Assembly: GCA_965229445.1 (NCBI GenBank)
Contig: OZ245876.1
Span: 930,001-994,000, forward strand
DNA: 64,000 nucleotides
Direction: 5' to 3'
Origin: Owenweeksia sp965229445
GTDB taxonomy: Bacteria > Bacteroidota > Bacteroidia > Flavobacteriales > Schleiferiaceae
The translations under genes were made by a program, and so were the position numbers. Below are positions 1-9,246 of the stretch, in pieces. The notes under the pieces were generated by a model. The model saw only the letters and a list, made by a program, of their open reading frames with translations. It made no database searches and was not told the DNA's origin. Every line of letters starts with the position of its first letter. The stretch's first letter is position 1.

Positions 1-307
1 CCTGATTGAAGCTAACAAAGTCCTCCATCTCTTCAGAGCCAATGCCACATATTTCTCCGCGGTTTCTTAAGGTGCTGATGAACATGTCATTAGCCAATAC
101 ATCGAGCTTTTGTTGATCCTCACCCTGAACGTTTTCCGCCCCCGCAGCACCAAGAATATTGGCCAGACCTGCCTTGTTAATTTCCTGATTAACCATTTTA
201 CCGGCTAAGCGAATAGAACTAAGAAGTGCACTTAATTCCCCCTTGGCATACGGGAAATCTTTTTGGTTTTCGATAATGAACTCTCCCAGAGTAGTATGTC
301 TGATCAT
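1..307 (-). CDS. fbp: Fructose-1,6-bisphosphatase class I, N-terminal part (cut by window edge)
   Basis: Gluconeogenic enzyme that hydrolyses fructose-1,6-bisphosphate to fructose-6-phosphate in the cytoplasm. Reading the minus strand from the ATG at 307 gives 102 codons that run off the left edge. The protein begins MIRHTTLGEFIIENQ and continues with a helix containing LLSSIRLAGKMVNQEI and then EDQQKLDVLANDMF and ICGIGSEE, which match the N-terminal AMP-site and first metal-site region (acidic GSEE) of class I FBPases. The C-terminal two thirds, including the remaining metal ligands, lie outside. A hairpin terminator follows upstream of the start, separating it from the next minus-strand gene. 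Family assignment is confident; the gene symbol rests on the family. Confidence 0.85.
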   Translation of the reverse strand, partial: MIRHTTLGEFIIENQKDFPYAKGELSALLSSIRLAGKMVNQEINKAGLANILGAAGAENVQGEDQQKLDVLANDMFISTLRNRGEICGIGSEEMEDFVSFNQ

Positions 308-345
308 TGAAGGTAGATTTGCAAACAAAGGTAGAATTTGAAACT

Positions 346-386
346 AAAAAAGCCTTTCATTTTGGTATAATGAAAGGCTTCTTCGA
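346..386. terminator. Hairpin terminator, probably for the thioredoxin-like gene
   Basis: Perfect 11-bp inverted repeat AAGCCTTTCAT (350-360) and ATGAAAGGCTT (370-380) with a 9-nt loop. The left arm is flanked by an A run, giving a T tract on the minus strand, so it would stop transcripts from the minus-strand gene ending at 408. Confidence 0.8.
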
Positions 387-407
387 TAAATGGGTATAAA
401 ACAGCTG

Positions 408-938
408 CTATAAATCTGAAACAAAGTCCTTCTTAAAATCTTCAAAAGAAATGCTTGTGAAGTGATCTTCGCCAAAAAACTTAATGATCTGTTCAAAATT
501 TTTGGCATCCTGATACCCAGGTACAGCTTGTATTACCTGCATCTCCTCATTCATATAAACTATGTTGGGATAACTCATTTTCCCATTTAGAAGGGCTGCC
601 GCTAATTCGTGGTAACCACGTCTTCCTTGCGCAACGAACTTAAAAGTGTGGTCTTTAAAATTGATGCTATCTTTTTGCTCCGCATCCAACTTTACCGCAT
701 AGAAGTTCTTATTGACATATTCAGCAATTACCGGGTTCGCAAAGGTGGTATTGTCCATTTTCTTACACCAACCGCACCAATCGGTGTATACATCCACAAT
801 AACTTTTCTTGGCTCTTCAGCTGACGCAGCTTCAGCCTCTTCAATAGTCATCCAGTTTATTTCTTGAGCATCTATGCTTGTGGATAGTCCAATGACCAAG
901 AAAATAATCAGACTTGCTATTAGATTTAGATTTTTCAT
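408..938 (-). CDS. Secreted thioredoxin-fold protein
   Basis: A 176-residue exported protein of the thioredoxin fold, likely periplasmic and acting as a disulfide reductase or oxidoreductase; the partner is unknown. Residues 1-24 form a signal peptide (charged MKNLN, hydrophobic core, cleavage near SIDA-QE). The active-site motif is WCGWCKK with Cys55 and Cys58, preceded by a beta strand VIVDVYTDW, and the cis-proline loop is probably SYPNIVYM. The pattern CGWCKKM followed by TF and a long insert before the cis-proline resembles the thioredoxin_7/DUF255-like group in Bacteroidota rather than classical TrxA. It stands alone, with a terminator at each end. Exact substrate cannot be inferred. 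Confidence 0.8.
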   Translation of the reverse strand: MKNLNLIASLIIFLVIGLSTSIDAQEINWMTIEEAEAASAEEPRKVIVDVYTDWCGWCKKMDNTTFANPVIAEYVNKNFYAVKLDAEQKDSINFKDHTFKFVAQGRRGYHELAAALLNGKMSYPNIVYMNEEMQVIQAVPGYQDAKNFEQIIKFFGEDHFTSISFEDFKKDFVSDL

Positions 939-1056
939 ATCTGTCTCATTTTCAAATGTTGTACCAAAGATAATGATAGATCTTAGACTTTAAATGTAAG
1001 ATGAAAGACAAAGCCTGGATGGTGCAGATGGACTCTGCTCAGCACGCTTTGAACAG

Positions 1057-1094
1057 AAAAAAGACGGGTTCATCCTGCTGAACCCGTCTTTTGT
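1057..1094. terminator. Strong hairpin terminator downstream of the POT transporter
   Basis: Stem AAGACGGGTTCA (1061-1072) pairs with TGAACCCGTCTT (1079-1090) around a 6-nt loop, with A run before and T run after, so it can work on both strands. It lies just past the stop of the minus-strand transporter at 1127. Confidence 0.85.
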
Positions 1095-1126
1095 ATCTTG
1101 TTTTGTGTCTTAAAATTTACCAGGAA

Positions 1127-2599
1127 CTACCTGACCCCATGCATCAGTTTATTGAGCGGTTTGGTGAATACAGCCACAATAACGGCAATGATGATCAGTA
1201 CGATACCGATATCTGTGAAAACACTAATGTAATTCTCAAAACTGGCCGCGGTATCACCTGCTTCACCTTCCTCAATTCCTGTCAGAGTGGCAATTTTACC
1301 TGCTACGAAGTTGGCAATGGCATAACTGAGAAACCAACCTCCCATGGCAGCACCAGCGATATGTTTCGGTGCCAGTTTAGTCACCATACTTAACCCAATT
1401 GGTGAGAGAAATAATTCCCCCGTAGTATGAAGTAGGTAGAGCAGCACTAAGGTGAGAAGCGGAACTTTGTAATCCACCGCAAAGTATTCTGCAAAGAATA
1501 GGGTAACTAAAAAGCCCAGACCAACCTGCAGTAGGCCATAAGCAAATTTCATAGGGATACTCGGATTGCGTCCCATTTTGCTCAATTTCACCCACATCAC
1601 GGAGAAGATTGAACCAAAAATGATGATGAATGCAGGGTTAAAGAACTGTGTCATAGAAGCCGGCATTTCCCATCCCCAAATAACTCGATCCACATTTCTA
1701 TCTGCAAATAATGTTAAGGATGTCCCCGCCTGCTCAAAGCTGGCCCAGAAAGTGATATTGATAAGGATAAAAATTACCAGGGCTATCATCCGGTCGCGAT
1801 GAATCTTTCCCTCCTTCGCGCCCGCGCTTATGAGACTCCATGCCAGCCAAATAAATACAGCCAATAGAATGTAGTCTAGAAACTGATTTTGCCAAATTAA
1901 AAGGAAACAAGCCGGTATGGTAGCCAATGAACCAAGCACTATCACGTGCAATCTGGTGAGTGGCCCTAGTACTTTTACTCTAGCTGCATCTCGTATATCT
2001 AGTCCGTCTGCCGCGGCATAGCGATGTCTACCAAACCAGAAGATTACTAACGCTAGCAACATACCAAAACCGGCCATGGCGAAGCCATAATGAAAGCCGT
2101 AAGTTTCCCCAATGAAAGCCACGAGCGTGGTTGCTCCTAAAGATCCAACATTAATTCCGATGTAAAATATGGTGAAACCCGAATCTCTTCTGGGATCATT
2201 TTCCTCATAAAGTTTACCTACTATGGTGGAAATATTGGCTTTAAAATAGCCGTTACCCACAATGATTGCACCCATACCAATTAAAAGCCAGGTTTCATTG
2301 CCGCCCAAGATCATAAACTCACCAATGGCCATTAAAACCGCTCCCATTAAAATGGCTAATCGGTAACCCAGGTAACGGTCGGCCAACCGACCTCCAAGTA
2401 CCGCCGCGGCGTAAACCAGACCGGTGTATGCACCATAGATTAAGCTAGCTTCTGCGTCACCCTTCATGAGTGATTTTACTAGATACAAGGTGAGTAGTAC
2501 TCGCATTCCATAATAGCAGAAACGCTCCCACATCTCCGAAAAGAAGAGGATGTATAACCCATTGGGATGTCCTTGTTTTACAGCAGTAGTATTGTCCAT
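1127..2599 (-). CDS. POT family proton-coupled oligopeptide transporter
   Basis: Inner-membrane importer of di- and tripeptides driven by the proton gradient (major facilitator superfamily, PTR2/POT family). The 490 residues are nearly all hydrophobic helices. The family motif ExxER is seen at Glu22-Glu25-Arg26 (SEMWERFCYYG), the second signature FYIGINVGSL follows in the middle of the N-terminal half, and GGRLADRYLGYR matches the loop 2-3 MFS motif. Length is normal for bacterial members. It ends before a terminator and lies 55 bp downstream of the dipeptidyl peptidase gene on the same strand, so the two are probably co-transcribed: the peptidase releases dipeptides and this protein imports them. 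Start is the ATG at 2599. Confidence 0.92.
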   Translation of the reverse strand: MDNTTAVKQGHPNGLYILFFSEMWERFCYYGMRVLLTLYLVKSLMKGDAEASLIYGAYTGLVYAAAVLGGRLADRYLGYRLAILMGAVLMAIGEFMILGGNETWLLIGMGAIIVGNGYFKANISTIVGKLYEENDPRRDSGFTIFYIGINVGSLGATTLVAFIGETYGFHYGFAMAGFGMLLALVIFWFGRHRYAAADGLDIRDAARVKVLGPLTRLHVIVLGSLATIPACFLLIWQNQFLDYILLAVFIWLAWSLISAGAKEGKIHRDRMIALVIFILINITFWASFEQAGTSLTLFADRNVDRVIWGWEMPASMTQFFNPAFIIIFGSIFSVMWVKLSKMGRNPSIPMKFAYGLLQVGLGFLVTLFFAEYFAVDYKVPLLTLVLLYLLHTTGELFLSPIGLSMVTKLAPKHIAGAAMGGWFLSYAIANFVAGKIATLTGIEEGEAGDTAASFENYISVFTDIGIVLIIIAVIVAVFTKPLNKLMHGVR

Positions 2600-2654
2600 A
2601 AGCTAGTTGTGTGATTCGTTGTATTCAATCGCCTAAATAAAGAAAATTCCCCCA

Positions 2655-4841
2655 CTAGAGATTTTCCTTAATGAAATCTGTCATTTTATTGTAAAGATGA
2701 TAGCGGGTATTGCCTCCATAAATCCCATGATTTTTATCGGGATAAATGAACATGTCAAATTCTTTGTCTGCCGCTACCAGCGCGCTTACCATACGCATAG
2801 TATTTTGCACGTGTACATTGTCATCGGCACTGCCATGCACCAACAAATACGCTCCTTCCATCTTATTGACATGATTGATGGGTGAATTATCATCATAGCC
2901 TTCAGCATTCTCCTGTGGTGTATTCATATAGCGTTCTGTATAAATGCTGTCGTAAAATCTCCAGTTGGTGACCGGTGCAACCGCAATGGCCACTTTAAAA
3001 TGATCCGCACCCTTAGTGAGGCAAAGACTGCTCATATATCCTCCGTAGCTCCAACCCCAAATACCCACTCGCTCGGCATCAACATATGGGAGAGACTGTA
3101 AGTATTTGGCGGCAGAGATCTGATCTTCAGTTTCATACTTCCCTAATTGCTCATAGGTAAGGGTTCTGAAATCGCGACCCCGAGCCCCGGTGCCTCTGTT
3201 ATCTACTGACACAATGATGTAGCCCTGATCAGCCAAAGTCTGATACCAAAAGTGGTTCAATCCATCATATTGGTTTTTTACGGTTTGAGATCCTGGTCCA
3301 CCATACACGAACATTAAAACCGGATACTGCTTGTTTTCGTCAAAATTTGTAGGCTTAATCATATAGCCGTTTAAACTGACTCCATCTTCTGTGTCAAAAC
3401 TGAAAAATTCCTTTACACTTAATTCCAATTCTGCCAGTTTGTTGGTTAGCGCTTCGTTGGTTTCCAATTCTCGGATCAACTTACCATCACTAGCGTGAAG
3501 AGTTTCGTAATTAGGCTTGTCTTTCGTAGAGTGGTTGTGAATAAAGTACTTAAATCCATCGCTGAAAGCTGCACTATTCCATCCGGGAACAGGTGACAAT
3601 TTTGTTTTAGCTTTCCCTTTTAAATTGATCCGATACACGGATCTTTCCATGGGGGATTCTTCAGCAGATTGATAATAGAGCATGCCATCTTCTTCATCTA
3701 TGCCATAAAATTCCGTAACATCCCAGTTGCCACTGGTAATTTGCTTTTTGATCTTGCCATTTTCACCAATGTGATAGATATGATTATACCCATCCATTTC
3801 ACTGGTCCAGATAAAACTGTTGTCGGAAAGAAATCGAATATTGTCATTGATTTCCAGATAGGCAGGCGCCTTTTCACTAAAGAGCAACTCAACTTCTGCA
3901 TCCTTTGCACTTACCTCCCAAAGTTTTATTTCGCTCTGAAGGCGATTCATGGTGAAGATTACCAACTCGTCATCTTCACGTGTCCATTTAATGCGAGGGA
4001 TATATTCATAATCTTCCGGAATCTCAACCGCCATATCTTTCTTGCTGCCCAGGTCAAATACATGAATAGTCACATTTGAATTAGGTTCGCCTGCTTTAGG
4101 GTACTTAAATTCATACTGCGAGGGATAAAGTTTTTTGCCGTAAATGTCCATCGAGAAATGAGGAACCTGGCGTTCATCAAATTGGTAATAGGCAATAAAA
4201 TCTCCTTCTGGCGACCATTGAAAGCCTTCATGAAAACTAAACTCTTCCTCGTAAACCCAATCCACTGCTCCGGCAATAAATGCGTCTTCTTCTCCTTTGC
4301 CAAATGATATTAATTCCCTCGAGCCAGAATCAAAATCCTGAATATGCATACGGTTGTCTTTTACAAAAGCCACCATGTTTTTGGTAGGGGAAAAGCTTGC
4401 CAGTTGTTGTTTTCCATCCGTAGCAAGCGAATCTAAGGTGTTGTTTTGCAGGTCATATACATAGTAACGACTACGGGAAGAATGTCGGTAAATTGGTTCC
4501 GTCTGAGTGGCCAGGAGTACTTTGTTTTCGTCGGGACTAAACTCATAGGAATCAAATCGCAGTTTCTTTCCAGCATGATCGGCAATGGTCTTGGCGGTTA
4601 AAATGGTGCTGACTAACTCGCCGGTTTCATAGCTGTACTTTTCAATGCTTGGTCCCTCCTTACCACGACTATAAGTGGTATAATGAATACCGTCATTCAT
4701 GGAAGTTATACCTGTGGTGCGACGGTCAGCAAATTCATAACGCTTCCATACCTGTTCAAGACTAACTTTTTTACCTTGGCCAAGGCATGGAGAAACCAGG
4801 ATTAAAAAAGCTCCCAGGGTTAAAAAAATACTTCGATTCAT
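2655..4841 (-). CDS. Dipeptidyl peptidase IV (S9B prolyl peptidase)
   Basis: Serine peptidase that removes X-Pro or X-Ala dipeptides from peptide N termini, probably in the periplasm or outer envelope. The 728-residue protein has a signal peptide (to about residue 21, LVSPCLGQG), a beta-propeller DPPIV_N domain, then a C-terminal alpha/beta hydrolase. The propeller carries the double-Glu substrate-binding motif DWVYEEEF. Catalytic residues can be placed at Ser598 (GWSYGGYMS), Asp673 or Asp674 (HGSADDNVHVQ) and His705 (DKNHGIYGG). All are as in the family and the length is typical. It is transcribed together with the POT transporter downstream, and is divergent from the FAD oxidase gene at 4881 with only 39 bp between the starts. 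Confidence 0.93.
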   Translation of the reverse strand: MNRSIFLTLGAFLILVSPCLGQGKKVSLEQVWKRYEFADRRTTGITSMNDGIHYTTYSRGKEGPSIEKYSYETGELVSTILTAKTIADHAGKKLRFDSYEFSPDENKVLLATQTEPIYRHSSRSRYYVYDLQNNTLDSLATDGKQQLASFSPTKNMVAFVKDNRMHIQDFDSGSRELISFGKGEEDAFIAGAVDWVYEEEFSFHEGFQWSPEGDFIAYYQFDERQVPHFSMDIYGKKLYPSQYEFKYPKAGEPNSNVTIHVFDLGSKKDMAVEIPEDYEYIPRIKWTREDDELVIFTMNRLQSEIKLWEVSAKDAEVELLFSEKAPAYLEINDNIRFLSDNSFIWTSEMDGYNHIYHIGENGKIKKQITSGNWDVTEFYGIDEEDGMLYYQSAEESPMERSVYRINLKGKAKTKLSPVPGWNSAAFSDGFKYFIHNHSTKDKPNYETLHASDGKLIRELETNEALTNKLAELELSVKEFFSFDTEDGVSLNGYMIKPTNFDENKQYPVLMFVYGGPGSQTVKNQYDGLNHFWYQTLADQGYIIVSVDNRGTGARGRDFRTLTYEQLGKYETEDQISAAKYLQSLPYVDAERVGIWGWSYGGYMSSLCLTKGADHFKVAIAVAPVTNWRFYDSIYTERYMNTPQENAEGYDDNSPINHVNKMEGAYLLVHGSADDNVHVQNTMRMVSALVAADKEFDMFIYPDKNHGIYGGNTRYHLYNKMTDFIKENL

Positions 4842-4880
4842 ATCATCTCAAATTGAAAGGCAGGCTAAAATAACAAAAGC

Positions 4881-6284
4881 ATGAAGTACGGGAAGGTAGA
4901 TAATGCGTTCATTGGTCAATTAGAAGAGATTTCCGGCAAAGATTATGTCCTAACATCGGATGAGATTCTCAATGATTATGCGCACGATGAGACGGAGGAT
5001 TTATGTTATAAACCGGAGGTGGTAGTTAAACCGGGTAATCCTGAAGAGGTTAGCAAAATCCTGAAATTGTGTACTAAACAAAGTATTCCTATAACTCCTT
5101 CTGGAGCTAGAACAGGTCTAAGTGGGGGCGCATTGCCTGTATATGGTGGGATCAACCTATCCATGGAAAGATTTAACCGGATTCTTGAGATAGATGAAAG
5201 AAACTTACAAGCTACCGTGGAGCCAGGAGTAATCAATCAGGTTTTTCATGAGGCGTGTAAGGAAAAAGGCCTGTATTACCCACCGGATCCAAGTAGTTGG
5301 GGCAGTAGTTTTTTAGGGGGTAATTTGGCCTTGAATGCCGGTGGACCCAGAGCGGTAAAATACGGCGTTACCGGTGCCTACGTTTTAAACCTGCAGGTAG
5401 TGGTTCCTACCGGTGAGATAATCTGGACCGGAGCTAATGTGCTAAAAAACAGTACCGGATATAATTTCACACAATTGTTTGTAGGTAGTGAAGGTACCCT
5501 GGGTATAATCACAAAAGCAGTGTTCAAGTTGATACCCTACCCCAAACACGACATGCTGATGCTGGTTCCTTTTGCTTCTGCTGAAAAGGCTTGTGAGGCG
5601 GTTTCTGAGATTTTTAAGGCGGGAATTACTCCCAGTGCGATGGAGTTTATGGAACGTGATGCCATTGATTGGGTGCTGAGATTTGTAGATGACGTTCAGC
5701 TACCTGTTGGTGAGGAAATACAAGCGCATCTTTTGATTGAGGTGGATGGCAATGATGTGGATGTTCTGATGAAAGACTGTGAGACCGTGGCAGGGATTGT
5801 GGAGCAGTTCGGTGCGGATTCGGTGTTATTTGCTGATAATCAAAATGATAAGGAAGCACTGTGGAAACTGCGAAGGAGAGTGGCAGAGGCGGTAAAATCA
5901 CATTCAACCTATAAGGAAGAGGATACTGTAGTACCACGAGCCGAACTGGCAAATTTACTGAGGGGAGTCAAGAAAATCGGCAAAAAATATGGGTTTAAGT
6001 CGGTGTGTTACGGACATGCCGGCGATGGAAATCTACACATTAATGTGGTAAAGGGGGATATGTCTGATGATGCCTGGGATAATGAACTGACTCATGGTAT
6101 CCGGGAAATATTTGAGTTGGTAAAAAGCTTAGGCGGAACTATCAGTGGTGAACATGGTATCGGCTGGGTGCAAAAAGCTTATTTGGATGTAGTATTCCAT
6201 GAAAAGCTTATTGATTTGCACCGGGGAATAAAGAAGCAGTTTGATCCGGCTGGGATTATGAATCCGGGAAAGGTCTTTGATTGA
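4881..6284 (+). CDS. FAD-linked oxidase, GlcD/D-lactate dehydrogenase type
   Basis: Flavoenzyme of the VAO/PCMH family that oxidises a 2-hydroxy acid such as glycolate or D-lactate. The N-terminal half (about residues 40-220) is the FAD-binding domain with PSGARTGLSGGALP, GGNLALNAGGPRAVKYG and VGSEGTLGIIT; the C-terminal half is the FAD-oxidase C domain with YGHAGDGNLHIN and SGEHGIGW, which carry the metal and substrate histidines. The 467-residue length fits single-subunit GlcD-like enzymes; no GlcE or GlcF partner and no ferredoxin-type iron-sulfur domain lies nearby, so it probably passes electrons to quinone or an unlinked partner. Substrate cannot be fixed from sequence alone. Start is ATG at 4881. 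Confidence 0.88.
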   Translation: MKYGKVDNAFIGQLEEISGKDYVLTSDEILNDYAHDETEDLCYKPEVVVKPGNPEEVSKILKLCTKQSIPITPSGARTGLSGGALPVYGGINLSMERFNRILEIDERNLQATVEPGVINQVFHEACKEKGLYYPPDPSSWGSSFLGGNLALNAGGPRAVKYGVTGAYVLNLQVVVPTGEIIWTGANVLKNSTGYNFTQLFVGSEGTLGIITKAVFKLIPYPKHDMLMLVPFASAEKACEAVSEIFKAGITPSAMEFMERDAIDWVLRFVDDVQLPVGEEIQAHLLIEVDGNDVDVLMKDCETVAGIVEQFGADSVLFADNQNDKEALWKLRRRVAEAVKSHSTYKEEDTVVPRAELANLLRGVKKIGKKYGFKSVCYGHAGDGNLHINVVKGDMSDDAWDNELTHGIREIFELVKSLGGTISGEHGIGWVQKAYLDVVFHEKLIDLHRGIKKQFDPAGIMNPGKVFD

Positions 6285-6518
6285 TTTGCTCAAACAGGTA
6301 TGATCGGTACTATTGATCCATTATACCATATCAGGAAGATCAGTTTCAATGACATTCAATTTGGCTTTAGCTATTGTACGTCGGGATTCATTGATTCTGT
6401 GACAGCCCCATTTCAGGTTCATCCATAGTGGTGATTCACTGCCATAAACCTTCTGCTTACTAAATGCTGCTTGAAATAGTTTGGCTCTTGGACTAGATTG
6501 TCTCAAAATACTCAACCT

Positions 6519-8048
6519 ATGCGCTTCTTATCATTACTTGCCGGTATTATATTTCTTTCTCTTCCAGTAAAGGCCACGCATCTGTATGGCGGTGAGATTA
6601 GTTTTAGGTGTTTGGGAGGGGGGCAGTTTGAATTCTCTCTTACCTTGTTTCACGAATGTGGTCCGATGATGTCACCTACAGAGCTTTTAGGTGGTCCTCA
6701 AGGACCAATCAGCCTTTTTTGGATAAGTACAGAACGCTTAACTCCCCCATGCCATGACGTCAGTATTTCCACGGGGTGCGACACTGCCAACCCTGGATTA
6801 GGAAGAACTCTTTATCAGGGAGTAACAACATTGTCTGGCGTGCCGCCAGTGCAAGGTTGGAAGTTTAGCTGGACTTCCTGCTGCAGGCCAACTATTAATT
6901 TGAGAAATACAAATGATGCTAGCTTTTTCTTTCAGACAGTTATGTATCCTGACCCAATTAATTCTTGCAGTTCTTCAGCGCAGTGGGGTGAAGTTCAACC
7001 AGCTTTGGATACTGGTGTTTATAAACTGAAAAACTATGCTGTGCAGCCGTTAGCAGGAGATTCTCTCTTTTATAAGATGGTAACACCTATGGCTCAGAGT
7101 AATACAGCTATAACCTTTACTTCCGGGTATAGTGCTACTGCACCTTTTCCAGACCAGAGTGAAGACCCAGGAAATGGACCGGTAATTATAGATCCGGCCT
7201 CAGGAACCATAACCACTGCAATAAGGAACGCGATGAGCCATCCCAGGCTCTTTGTATATGGTGTGGAGGTAGAATGTTGGCGCGGAGGCCATATGATATC
7301 TACTACAGCACGTGATTTTTCCGTAGCTCTAGGACCTGAGTTATTTGGTTCAAATGACTATCCACCATTCGCTAATATTGACACAGCACTTTGGAATTTC
7401 AAGCCAATCCCCGGTAAGCCAATTATAGATGGCACGGGTACATATCATATCAAGGTAGAACCAGGAGATACATTGATGTTTGAGGCGAGTGCTCAGGACT
7501 TTGATTACAATATTTTGTCCAGTGGAGCTCTTATTCCTCAAAACATAATATTTAGTGCCACAGGCTTTGCCCTGGATACGGTGTTAAACAACTTTAAATC
7601 CCGGCCAGTAATTACACCTAAAGCTCCGCAATCTGGTTTTAGTCAGGCTTTGAACAACAATGTTATATTTTTATGGGCGATTGACTCAGAGCATGTGGCA
7701 AGACCATATACAAGTTACTGGTTTCAATTTAATTTTCGAGATGACGCTTGCCCGTTGGGTCTTAACAGCACACTCAATATGGAAATAGCAGTCATGTCAA
7801 AAACCAACCAAATCAGGCTTAATGAAGAAGAGAACCTTGGATTTGACATCTATCCCAACCCAGCAGAAAAATTCATTCAATTAAAGGGAGTAGAGCAAAG
7901 AATATCATATAGAATTTTTGATTTGGCGGGCAGGTTAATCTTAGAAGACAAACTTGATCGTGATCAAAGCATTGATATCAGCCATTTCAATCCTGGGATA
8001 TACCTGATTGATGCTGGAGGAATAGTTCGGAAATTTTATGTTGAATAG
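6519..8048 (+). CDS. Large secreted protein with type IX secretion sorting domain
   Basis: A 509-residue surface or extracellular protein of unknown function. The ATG at 6519 is chosen over an in-frame TTG at 6498 because it opens directly into a signal peptide (MRFLSLLAGIIFLSLPVKA), followed by THLYGGEI, an N-terminal signature shared by many Bacteroidota secreted PKD or gliding-related proteins. The body is rich in Cys and aromatic residues and looks beta-rich; no enzyme motif is visible. The C terminus (about the last 75 residues) is a type A sorting domain with FDIYPNPAEKFIQL, YRIFDLAGR and FNPGIYLI, so export by PorSS/T9SS is expected. Its tail overlaps the convergent aminotransferase by 13 bp. 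The protein at 16906 has a similar design. Confidence 0.8.
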   Translation: MRFLSLLAGIIFLSLPVKATHLYGGEISFRCLGGGQFEFSLTLFHECGPMMSPTELLGGPQGPISLFWISTERLTPPCHDVSISTGCDTANPGLGRTLYQGVTTLSGVPPVQGWKFSWTSCCRPTINLRNTNDASFFFQTVMYPDPINSCSSSAQWGEVQPALDTGVYKLKNYAVQPLAGDSLFYKMVTPMAQSNTAITFTSGYSATAPFPDQSEDPGNGPVIIDPASGTITTAIRNAMSHPRLFVYGVEVECWRGGHMISTTARDFSVALGPELFGSNDYPPFANIDTALWNFKPIPGKPIIDGTGTYHIKVEPGDTLMFEASAQDFDYNILSSGALIPQNIIFSATGFALDTVLNNFKSRPVITPKAPQSGFSQALNNNVIFLWAIDSEHVARPYTSYWFQFNFRDDACPLGLNSTLNMEIAVMSKTNQIRLNEEENLGFDIYPNPAEKFIQLKGVEQRISYRIFDLAGRLILEDKLDRDQSIDISHFNPGIYLIDAGGIVRKFYVE

Positions 8049-9232
8049 ACTTTTTCAATCCCCTCCAAAAGCACCCTACAGGCAAAACGGATACCCTCCT
8101 TGGAAATATTGATAGGAGGGCTGATCCTTAGGGCATTATCGCAAAATAGAAACCAATCAATGACCACAGCATTAGCTATGCAGTGATCAATTACCCTCTG
8201 TACATTTTCAAAAGTGTCTAGCTGCAACGCAAGCATTAATCCTCTGCCGCGAACCTCTTGGATATGGTCATGAACCAACAATTCTCTAAATAGCTCTGAT
8301 TTTGATGCCACACCCTGCACCAAATTTTCCTCCAGAATCACCTCCAAACTGGCCAATGCGGCGGCACAAGACACAGGGTGCCCACCAAAAGTGGTGATAT
8401 GCCCCAGAATAGGATTCTCCTTCAGATTAGACATGAGTTCTTGAGAAGCAATAAATGCCCCGATGGGCATTCCGCCACCCATACCTTTGGCTATCGTCAT
8501 GATATCAGGGATGACCTCGTAAGCCTGATGAGCAAATAACTTACCCGTACGACCAAAACCGGTTTGAATCTCATCAAAGATCAGCAGACTGCCAGTTTCA
8601 TCACATCTCTCCCTCAAGGCCTTCAAATACCCTTCCCGTGGTGGGATATAACCGGCCTCGCCCTGCACCGGTTCTACCAAAACCGCAGCGGTCTGTTCCG
8701 TAATTCTGGACAGATTATCAAAATCATTAAAATCAATACTGTGATTCATCGGAATTAATGGTCTGAATCCGCGCTTAAACTCCTCAGAACCGATGACTGA
8801 AAGTGCTCCCTGGGTACTGCCATGATAGGCATTGTTCATGTAGATGATCTCCGGTCTGCCAGTAGCACGTTTGGCTAATTTCATAGCTCCTTCAATGGCT
8901 TCACTACCAGAATTAACAAAATATACAGAGCTGAGCCTGGCATCCAGTTGCTCCGTTATTTTAACAGCAAGCTTTACCTGTGGAGTCTGAATGTATTCTC
9001 CATAAACCATCAAGTGCATATACTGATCTACCTGATCTTTTACCGCCTGCACCACCTTGGGATGACGATGACCAATATTACTCACTGAAATTCCCGAAAT
9101 CAGATCCAGGTACTTTTTTCCCTCAGTATCATACATCCATGAGCCTTCTGCCTTCACTATTTCAAGACTCATAGGAAAATCAGTAGTTTGAGCAAGACGA
9201 CTGAGAAAAAGCTGTCGCTGTGTTAGAGTCAT
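8036..9232 (-). CDS. Class III PLP-dependent aminotransferase (acetylornithine/ornithine type)
   Basis: Cytoplasmic transaminase of 398 residues using pyridoxal phosphate. The cofactor lysine is Lys249 (MTIAKGMGGGMPIG), and Asp220-Glu221 in LLIFDEIQTGFGRTG binds the pyridine ring. GSEAIEGAMKLAKRATG binds the phosphate. The family includes acetylornithine, ornithine, 4-aminobutyrate and other omega-amino acid transaminases; sequence alone and the lack of arginine or proline genes nearby do not allow a choice. Start ATG at 9232. It converges with the secreted protein gene, overlapping its end by 13 bp, and lies 14 bp downstream of the VTT membrane protein gene, suggesting a two-gene transcript. 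Confidence 0.88.
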   Translation of the reverse strand: MTLTQRQLFLSRLAQTTDFPMSLEIVKAEGSWMYDTEGKKYLDLISGISVSNIGHRHPKVVQAVKDQVDQYMHLMVYGEYIQTPQVKLAVKITEQLDARLSSVYFVNSGSEAIEGAMKLAKRATGRPEIIYMNNAYHGSTQGALSVIGSEEFKRGFRPLIPMNHSIDFNDFDNLSRITEQTAAVLVEPVQGEAGYIPPREGYLKALRERCDETGSLLIFDEIQTGFGRTGKLFAHQAYEVIPDIMTIAKGMGGGMPIGAFIASQELMSNLKENPILGHITTFGGHPVSCAAALASLEVILEENLVQGVASKSELFRELLVHDHIQEVRGRGLMLALQLDTFENVQRVIDHCIANAVVIDWFLFCDNALRISPPINISKEGIRFACRVLLEGIEKVYST

Positions 9233-9246
9233 ACAATAAATTTAGG

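Noticed and set aside
6476..6484. ATAGTTTGG upstream of both type IX-secreted protein genes (also 16877-16885) as a promoter -7 element
   Set aside because: Differs from TAnnTTTG by a missing base and lacks a TTG at the right distance; distances to the starts differ.
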